The notes under the pieces were generated by a model. That model saw only the letters and a list, made by a program, of their open reading frames with translations. It had not been told where the DNA came from and made no database searches. DNA of 64,000 bases from Paenibacillus polymyxa (lineage in GTDB: Bacteria; Bacillota; Bacilli; Paenibacillales; Paenibacillaceae). The translations under genes were made by a program, and so were the position numbers. Below are positions 55,238-64,000 of the stretch, piece after piece. How positions within the stretch are numbered: the stretch's first letter is position 1; each line of letters begins with the position of its first letter. Location: assembly GCF_015710975.1 (NCBI RefSeq), contig NZ_CP049783.1, positions 4,988,501 to 5,052,500 of the forward strand, read 5' to 3'.

Positions 55238-57514
55238 ATGAACATTCATGTTAACGAAGCGCTTGGTTTGTTTCACCTGCAGTCCAAGGATTGCAGCTAT
55301 ATTATCCAGTTGGTAGAAGGATATCCTGCACATGTCTATTGGGGAGCTCAGCTTCATCATGACCAAAGTCTCGCAAGTATATTGGAGCTTAGAGAACGCT
55401 GCTCCTTCTCCCCCACTCCTGTTTCTTCCAATCGCACGCTTTCTTTGGATGCGCTTCCACAGGAATATCCACAGTATGGGACAAGTGACTTCCGTCAACC
55501 GGCTTATCAGGTTGCGCTTGCGGATGGAACTCGAACTACGGAGCTAAAATATAGGGGCCACCGTGTTGAACCGGGCAAACCAAAGCTTGAAGGCCTCCCT
55601 TCCGTCTATACCGAATCGGATGATGAAGCAACAACTCTCCTGTTGTTCCTTGAGGACCAGCACTCAGGTCTTAAGGCTACACTGCTCTATACTGTATTTG
55701 CGAACCACAGCGCTATTGCTAGGTCTACTCTTTTTGAACATAAGGGAAGCGCTGTCATGAATATTGAGCAGGCGATGAGCGCCTCTGTCGACTTCGCCGA
55801 TTCCAATTATCAAGCTCTCTATCTATCTGGCGCCTGGGTTCGGGAAAGACATATCCAACGCCGCGATCTTGGCCCCGGCGCCATTCGGTTGGAAAGCCGG
55901 CGAGGCTCCAGCAGTCACCAAATGAATCCCTTTCTGGCCCTGCTTCGTCCAGATGCAACAGAAGATCGTGGGGATGTGTACGGCTTCAGTCTAATCTACA
56001 GCAGCAATTTCGTTGCGCAGGCGGAAGTAGAGCAGTTTAATCAGACCCGTGTAAGTATCGGAATCAATCCTTTTGACTTCTCCTGGCGGCTTGAACCGGG
56101 TCAGTCATTCCAGACCCCTGAAGCCGTGCTGGTCTTTTCCGAAGAAGGTCTTGGGGGCATGTCGCGCACCTATCACCGACTCTACCGCACACGTCTGTGC
56201 CGAGGAACTTATCGCGACAAGGAACGTCCGATTCTCGTGAACAATTGGGAAGCCACATATTTTGACTTCGACGCCGATAAAATCGAGGCGATTGCCAAAG
56301 AAGCGGGACCTCTTGGAATTGAGCTATTTGTTCTTGATGACGGTTGGTTTGGCAAGCGCGACAACGACAACAGTTCGCTTGGGGACTGGTTCGAAGACCG
56401 CCGCAAGCTACCTGGAGGTCTCACCGACCTAGCCAAACGGGTTAATGAACAAGGATTACAATTTGGCTTGTGGGTTGAGCCGGAAATGGTATCACCTGAT
56501 AGTGAGCTGTACCGCACCCATCCCGACTGGTGCCTACATGCGGAAGGTCGGCGGCGGACGGAAGGCCGATCCCAATTGGTGCTGGATCTCTCCCGCAAGG
56601 AAGTATGCGATTACTTGTACGAGACGCTGAGCTCCGTATTCTCGATCGCCCCAATTACTTATGTCAAGTGGGACATGAATCGTAATATGACGGAGATTGC
56701 TTCGGCTACCGCTACTAGCGAACGTCAAAAAGAAACTGCGCACCGTTATATGCTCGGACTTTATGATCTGCTGGAACGCCTGACCTCACGCTTCCCGGAC
56801 ATCTTGTTTGAAAGCTGTTCTGGTGGAGGTGGACGATTCGATCCCGGGATGCTCTACTATATGCCGCAGACATGGACCAGTGATGACACTGATGCTATTG
56901 AAAGATTGGCTATCCAGTACGGCACCAGCATCGTGTATCCGGCCAGTACCATGGGGGCCCACGTATCGAACGTGCCGAACCACCAGGTGGGACGAAACAC
57001 CTCCCTCGCCATACGTGGCGACGTGGCAATGAGCGGGAATTTTGGCTACGAGCTTGACCTTACTGCATTTACGAATGAAGAAAAAGAGCTTGCTGCCAGA
57101 CAAATTGCCCAGTATAAAGAAATCCGTTCCCTTGTACAGCAGGGAGATATGTATCGACTTCTTAGTCCGTTTGAGGGCCGAGGCAATACTGCCTGGATGT
57201 TTGTTAGCGAAGACCAGTCCGAAGCTTTTGTCGCTTACTTCCGTGTGTTGGCTGAGCCAAATGGTCCTATCCGGCGACTAACTCTAAAAGGACTTGACCC
57301 AGCTAAAAAGTATATAATCGAAACCGGGGCAACCAGCAATACTTCAGAACCTGTCGGTGGTACCTTGGCTGAAGATGGCGTCTCCCCCTTCCGTGTGGCG
57401 TTCGACGGTGAAACTTTTGGAGGTGACCGTCTAATGAAGATTGGACTTGTTGTCTCGGATCTCACTGGGGATTTTGCCAGCTCTACCTTCCGCCTTAAAG
57501 CTATCTCCTGTTAA
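55238..57514 (+). CDS. GH36 alpha-galactosidase
   Basis: About 758 residues, length typical of bacterial GH36. The ATG at 55238 has AAGGAG eight bases before it. Catalytic landmarks: FVLDDGWFGKRDNDNSSLGD, FGLWVEPEMVSPDS, YVKWDMNRN with nucleophile Asp479, ESCSGGGGRFD, and WTSDDTDAIER with acid/base Asp549. Both positions agree with Geobacillus AgaA (478 and 548) within one residue. It hydrolyses terminal alpha-1,6-galactose of melibiose, raffinose or galactomannan oligomers. No signal peptide, so it acts in the cytoplasm after uptake, probably by the neighbouring ABC transporter. Confidence 0.94.
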   Translation: MNIHVNEALGLFHLQSKDCSYIIQLVEGYPAHVYWGAQLHHDQSLASILELRERCSFSPTPVSSNRTLSLDALPQEYPQYGTSDFRQPAYQVALADGTRTTELKYRGHRVEPGKPKLEGLPSVYTESDDEATTLLLFLEDQHSGLKATLLYTVFANHSAIARSTLFEHKGSAVMNIEQAMSASVDFADSNYQALYLSGAWVRERHIQRRDLGPGAIRLESRRGSSSHQMNPFLALLRPDATEDRGDVYGFSLIYSSNFVAQAEVEQFNQTRVSIGINPFDFSWRLEPGQSFQTPEAVLVFSEEGLGGMSRTYHRLYRTRLCRGTYRDKERPILVNNWEATYFDFDADKIEAIAKEAGPLGIELFVLDDGWFGKRDNDNSSLGDWFEDRRKLPGGLTDLAKRVNEQGLQFGLWVEPEMVSPDSELYRTHPDWCLHAEGRRRTEGRSQLVLDLSRKEVCDYLYETLSSVFSIAPITYVKWDMNRNMTEIASATATSERQKETAHRYMLGLYDLLERLTSRFPDILFESCSGGGGRFDPGMLYYMPQTWTSDDTDAIERLAIQYGTSIVYPASTMGAHVSNVPNHQVGRNTSLAIRGDVAMSGNFGYELDLTAFTNEEKELAARQIAQYKEIRSLVQQGDMYRLLSPFEGRGNTAWMFVSEDQSEAFVAYFRVLAEPNGPIRRLTLKGLDPAKKYIIETGATSNTSEPVGGTLAEDGVSPFRVAFDGETFGGDRLMKIGLVVSDLTGDFASSTFRLKAISC

Positions 57515-57545
57515 TCATAGTTCAGCCGGTGACGATAAAAAATTA

Positions 57546-57581
57546 AAACAAGGCAGGTCGATTTTCCGACCTGCCTTGTTT
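57546..57581. terminator. Bidirectional terminator after GH36
   Basis: Perfect 15-bp stem AAACAAGGCAGGTCG / CGACCTGCCTTGTTT with a six-base loop, between convergent genes; its end overlaps the GNAT stop codon. Confidence 0.88.
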
Positions 57582-58140
57582 AATAACTTTGTGACCATTT
57601 AATAGCATCCTTGATTTTGATTCTCCATATCATATGATCAAAGCCTTTTCCCCAATAATCTTTTAATAAATAATCAGGAGTTCCAAACTTCTTTTCCCAT
57701 ATTTTTTGTGCAATACGATACCCACTATCTAAACAAAATTCTTCTACTCCTCTATCTTTCAACGCCAGATACATTGATTTCAATAATAAATTTCCTACTC
57801 CAATCTTCTGGTAGTCAGGGTGAACAAATACAGTTCCTACCTCGCACAAATTTTTTAATGCATCATTGGTAGATTTACTTATAAGTTCACTTGCCGGGCC
57901 ATATTCAATTGAACCCATTATTCGATCCCCGTCTACAGCGATTAAAAAATATCGTTGCTCACCGTGGCTTTCTAAGTCACTTTCCAAATACGCTCTTTTA
58001 GTCTCAATTTCATCCTCTATATCCTCCAGCTTGCTTCCAATACCTTCTTTAGCAAATGTGTCTGTAATCACTATTCTAAACAATTCATTTAACTTTTCGG
58101 CATCTTTAACTTTCGGTCTTCTGATTTCTACATCATTCAT
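57580..58140 (-). CDS. GNAT-family N-acetyltransferase
   Basis: A 186-residue GNAT: EIRRPKVKDAEKLNELFRI at the N-terminus, GTVFVHPDYQKIGVGNLLLK as the acetyl-CoA loop (about 100-119). The C-terminal half (WEKKFGTPDYLLKDYWGKG) is unusual. Substrate is unknown. Its ATG directly follows the stop of the HAD gene (TAG-ATG), so the two are translationally coupled. Confidence 0.87.
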   Translation of the reverse strand: MNDVEIRRPKVKDAEKLNELFRIVITDTFAKEGIGSKLEDIEDEIETKRAYLESDLESHGEQRYFLIAVDGDRIMGSIEYGPASELISKSTNDALKNLCEVGTVFVHPDYQKIGVGNLLLKSMYLALKDRGVEEFCLDSGYRIAQKIWEKKFGTPDYLLKDYWGKGFDHMIWRIKIKDAIKWSQSY

Positions 58141-58863
58141 CTAGATTTCCGCCGACGTACGATTCAGTACAGACCCTATTGAAAGTACACTACTCAGTAG
58201 TTCCATTAAACTTGTTATTTCATAAGTGGGTTGAATACCAGACGTATTTGTTTTTCTGGCAGGGTTGAACCAGCAGGTATCAATTCCGTACTTATTCCCT
58301 CCTTGAATATCAGAGGTTAAAGAATCGCCGACCATAAGGACCTTACTTTTATCTGAGATGGCTAGCTTGGCAAATGCGTAATCGAAAATACCAGCTTGTG
58401 GCTTTTGGCAACCCACTTCTTCTGAAATGATCACCTGCTCAAACACATCACGCAGCGGAGAGAGCTGAATTCTGGAGGTTTGTACCTCTTTGATTCCATT
58501 CGTAATAATCGCCAAACGATACTCAGATAGTACGTCACATAGTTCAACCGCTCCGTCCATCAAAAAAGCACCTTCACCCAAATAACGTAAATAAGCAGCA
58601 CTAAAGGCGTCCGGATTGAAGTCTAGCTTATGGACAGTAAACAATCGTTTAAATCTTTCCACCCGCAACTGTGCCGAGGTAATAAGTCCTTCCTCTGCTT
58701 CTCGCCACAACACACTATTAATCTCATCATAGCTGGATTTGTACTCTGTGGCCCCTTGCGGCAATCCAAATTGGGTGAACGTATTATGTAGCGCATGGCT
58801 CTCTGCCATTTTAAAATCAAACAGCGTATCATCAACATCAAACAAAATAATTTCGTATTTCAA
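58141..58863 (-). CDS. YjjG/YfnB-type HAD nucleotidase
   Basis: About 240 residues; the TTG at 58863 (MKYEIILFDVDDTLFDF) is downstream of TGGAGG by 12 bases. HAD motifs: FDVDDTLFDF, AIITNGI (motif II), Lys in EEVGCQKPQAGIF, and MVGDSLTSDIQGG. The group hydrolyses non-canonical pyrimidine nucleotides. It is coupled to the GNAT gene after it. The reading before TTG extends to 58905 without a better start. Confidence 0.85.
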   Translation of the reverse strand: MKYEIILFDVDDTLFDFKMAESHALHNTFTQFGLPQGATEYKSSYDEINSVLWREAEEGLITSAQLRVERFKRLFTVHKLDFNPDAFSAAYLRYLGEGAFLMDGAVELCDVLSEYRLAIITNGIKEVQTSRIQLSPLRDVFEQVIISEEVGCQKPQAGIFDYAFAKLAISDKSKVLMVGDSLTSDIQGGNKYGIDTCWFNPARKTNTSGIQPTYEITSLMELLSSVLSIGSVLNRTSAEI

Positions 58864-59220
58864 AACGACTTCCAACCTCCATATCAAATGGAAATAAACT
58901 ATCATTACAGTATGATCTCTCGGTTATTATACAGAACCTCATTGATCCGTCAAGTCATGACAAAAAGAATGGAGTAATATTTTCTATGAGTTTGAGCCAG
59001 TGCGAAGTAACATGCTTCGTGCCAAACTACCACCATAGCGATTTATAAATGAAAGGAGAATGCTAACTCAAGCTGTCCTCGATGCTTCAGTGACAAGCCT
59101 AAAGATAAACATTCTCCTTTTAAAATTCAAACTATTTGTTCTCCATTCGTAGATCTTTAGGGTCAACCTGCCATCATCTTCAGGTCTGTTTCCAGTACCG
59201 GAATCGACTGTTTTAAAAAC
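58864..59220. other. Spacer with long-loop inverted repeat
   Basis: 357 bases without a gene. AAAGGAGAATG (59052-59062) and CATTCTCCTTT (59110-59120) form an 11-bp stem around a 47-base loop. It could be the terminator of the alpha/beta hydrolase on the minus strand or a small RNA; neither is shown. Confidence 0.45.
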
Positions 59221-60072
59221 CTAGTGATTTTCATTAATCCATTCGGTTAATGTTTGATCAAAATAATGAGGTTCTTCAAACATCGGATTATGGCCACTAT
59301 GCTCAAAAACCACCTTTTTTACGTTCGTGTAGCTATCATCGACCCGATCCCACAATGAAACAGGCGCGACTAAGTAATCAGTTCTTCCAAGACCAATAAA
59401 CATGGGCTTATCGACATCTCCCAAGGACTGTATCAAATCTATCTTTCCGAAGGCTTCTCCCCATAAATAATCAATGATAGGCATGTTCGTGTGCACATCA
59501 TTCCACATATGAGCTGCATCATAGGTATAATCATAAAAACTTTGGGCTCTCATACGTATACACATGTGAACAAATCTTCTGTCGGGATCTCTTTTGATAT
59601 CATCCTCTAATAAAACAATATCTTTTTCAAAACGTTCTTTTCTGGCTGGACTGGCCGTTTCATAAAAGTATGACAAGCTTTGCCGTTGTCTTTCTTGGCT
59701 GTTCGTAGGCGCTGAATTTAATAGCACCACTTTTTCAACATAGTCTGGGTATTGTTTAGCATATTCCAAAGCCATAAAAGCATGCCCGGAATGTCCTAAT
59801 ATGATAAATGGATCTAAATGAAGGCATTGTCTTGCTGTTTCTATGTCTTTGATGACTTTATCCAATGTATAGTCTTCTGGTTTTAAAGCACGAGTCGGTT
59901 TTGCAAACCCTCTATGATCTAAGAAAATAAACTGAAACTTTTTATATAAATGGTCTGAAAATATGCGAGGATAATATACACTACTGCCGATCACCAATAT
60001 CGGCTTTCCGTTACCTCTTATAGTATATTTCAGCTCAAATCCATCACTAATAACTGTTTGATAAGTGCTCAT
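59221..60072 (-). CDS. Alpha/beta hydrolase
   Basis: About 283 residues; the ATG at 60072 (MSTYQTVISDG) gives normal spacing from AGGAG. Fold landmarks: ILVIGSSVYYP, FIFLDHRGFAKP, nucleophile elbow ILGHSGHAFMA with Ser about 115, acid Asp in GRTDYLVAP, and catalytic His in EHSGHNPMFEEP. The last pattern is like proline iminopeptidase or haloalkane dehalogenase-related hydrolases. Substrate is unknown; it stands alone upstream of the rRNA genes. Confidence 0.87.
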   Translation of the reverse strand: MSTYQTVISDGFELKYTIRGNGKPILVIGSSVYYPRIFSDHLYKKFQFIFLDHRGFAKPTRALKPEDYTLDKVIKDIETARQCLHLDPFIILGHSGHAFMALEYAKQYPDYVEKVVLLNSAPTNSQERQRQSLSYFYETASPARKERFEKDIVLLEDDIKRDPDRRFVHMCIRMRAQSFYDYTYDAAHMWNDVHTNMPIIDYLWGEAFGKIDLIQSLGDVDKPMFIGLGRTDYLVAPVSLWDRVDDSYTNVKKVVFEHSGHNPMFEEPHYFDQTLTEWINENH

Positions 60073-60410
60073 CTTCATCGTCTCCTTTTCTTCTTTAAAT
60101 CACTCCCTTTCCGTTGTTTAAATCCCTTGTATTCTCCATAGATCGTTCCAGCACTACAACTCACCTCTGAAAGTCTGTTTATTTTATGAGAAAAGTTTAA
60201 CATGATTTTTTCTAAAACAAAACCGAATTTGGATCTTCTAATCTTGCCGTACAAGTCGGAGATACAAAGTGGCAAAAGGAAATTACCGTAAACTTCAAGC
60301 CTTAAGTGTCCTCCAGCAGCAGCACTATACAAGGAACAACCAGAATATTGTAGTGCTTTTAACCAAAGGCATGGCATGAGCCTTTCCTGTGAATGATAAA
60401 TGAATCGGAT
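60073..60410. other. Spacer between hydrolase and rrn operon
   Basis: About 340 bases with no gene that I can support. It should contain the promoter of the hydrolase on the minus strand. Confidence 0.5.
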
Positions 60411-60452
60411 ATAAAAAAAGAACACAGCCATTAAGGCTGTGCTCTTTTTTTG
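60411..60452 (-). terminator. Terminator of the rrn operon
   Basis: Minus strand: AAAGAGCACAGCC, loop TTAAT, GGCTGTGTTCTTTTTTT. It begins directly after the 5S gene. Confidence 0.88.
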
Positions 60453-60453
60453 T

Positions 60454-60570
60454 GCTTGGCAACGTCCTACTCTCCCAGGACCCTGCGGTCCAAGTACCAT
60501 CGGCGCTGGAGGGCTTAACGGTCGTGTTCGGGATGGGTACGTGTGGAACCCCTCCGCTATCGCCACCAAA
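60454..60570 (-). rRNA. rrf: 5S rRNA
   Basis: About 117 bases. The minus strand starts TTTGGTGGCGATAGCGGAGG, has CCCGAACACG and GCGCCGATGGTACT, and ends GACGTTGCCAAGC, matching Bacillales 5S. Ends are set by comparison with the B. subtilis gene and may be off by one or two bases. Confidence 0.96.
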
Positions 60571-60723
60571 CATGAATTTGCCTCGCAAATTCTTCCGTAA
60601 GGTTATTCGGTTCATCACAGATTCTATGAATGAATCGCCATACGCTTGTCGTATGTACTTCTACATACCTTCAAGGTTACACCCTGAAAACTGGATCCGA
60701 AACTTCATTGCGTCTTATCTTTA

Positions 60724-63668
<2,945 letters not shown>

Positions 63669-64000
63669 TAGTATTTACATCGTAAATACGATTTGCTTTG
63701 AATTTCGGTTCAACACTCACGTGTGAATGAAATTCAAGGCAGCTACCTTTATTTCACTTGTTTACACAAGATCAGCTTAAAGGAATATTCTAAAACGCAA
63801 TTTCGTTTCGGTATCCAGTTTTCAAGGTGCAATTCGCTTCGTCGAAGCGAAGCCCGATGAATATTTCGGTTCCACACGATGTGTGAATGAAACATTCGTC
63901 GAAACTTGAGAGTTTGAACTCTCAAAACTGAGCAACGAGTGAGTATGTTCAGGATATCCATTTCATTCACACGAACGTGATGAACCGAATTGAATATCCG
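63669..64000 (-). other. 16S-23S spacer of the rrn operon (partial)
   Basis: The minus strand carries the conserved Bacillales spacer words GCACCTTGAAAACTGGATAC (around 63830) and TGCTCAGTTTTGAGAGTT (around 63930), and inverted ATTCACACGTGTGAAT repeats that form processing stalks. No tRNA gene is seen in this part. The 16S gene would lie beyond base 64000. Confidence 0.8.

Noticed and set aside
63669..64000. tRNA genes in the 16S-23S spacer
   Set aside because: No cloverleaf or TPsiC-arm sequence could be found in this part; only spacer repeats.

Overview
The window looks like chromosomal DNA of a Paenibacillus-type Firmicute. The grounds are strong AGGAGG-type ribosome binding sites, frequent TTG and GTG starts, many intrinsic terminators, YesM/YesN two-component regulation next to an ATPase-less CUT1 sugar transporter, a xylan/cellulose/galactoside gene set (GH115, GH5, CE4 with CBM36, GH13, GH36), and an rRNA spacer of Bacillales type. 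The genus is inferred from gene content. No 16S sequence lies in the window.

Layout. 1-3.7 kb: end of an amidase with an Ig-like tail, an SMR remnant, paiA with a MarR regulator, and a YczE-type membrane protein broken by one base; twin palindromes lie between the last two. 3.9-14.3 kb: a DapA-like lyase, then a glucuronate block (GH115 alpha-glucuronidase with divergent AraC regulator, SDR-type and long-chain-type fructuronate reductases, uxuA, and a GntR/FCD regulator whose likely operator is a TTGTATACAA palindrome). 14.4-20 kb: an SDR, then MFS transporter, class-III aminotransferase, zinc polyol-type dehydrogenase and HAD phosphatase, a gene logic that resembles azasugar biosynthesis. 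20.4-24.2 kb: DUF1349 protein, streptothricin-acetyltransferase-like GNAT, ddl and a MocR/DdlR regulator. 24.4-29.6 kb: a decayed OYE/LysR pair, an AraC regulator, an aldo/keto reductase, an orphan OmpR-type response regulator and a PucR fragment.

29.6-34 kb: secreted GH5 endoglucanase, a LacI regulator and a CE4 acetylxylan esterase with CBM36; the spacers contain LacI-type operators, including a 30-bp perfect palindrome, and a perfect cre site. 34.2-38.3 kb: a Tet(K)/Tet(L)-like efflux pump preceded by a 20-residue leader peptide, and a second MFS pump with divergent LysR regulator. 38.5-45.8 kb: SDR, a frameshifted AraC regulator, NamA with MarR regulator, a WGxxGxxG-type small secreted protein, DUF3231, a Gfo/Idh/MocA dehydrogenase and a uracil-DNA-glycosylase-like protein. 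46-57.5 kb: secreted alpha-amylase, CUT1 ABC transporter, YesMN two-component system, and LacI plus GH36 alpha-galactosidase. 57.6-60.1 kb: GNAT, YjjG-type HAD nucleotidase and an alpha/beta hydrolase. 60.4 kb to the end: 5S and 23S rRNA genes and the 16S-23S spacer of an rrn operon on the minus strand.

Together the genes describe a plant-polysaccharide degrader. GH115, CE4 and GH5 attack xylan and cellulose outside or at the cell, the uxu genes burn the released uronic acid, and GH13, GH36 and the ABC system handle alpha-glucans and alpha-galactosides. Several genes carry single-base lesions in homopolymers, which may be true decay or sequencing error.
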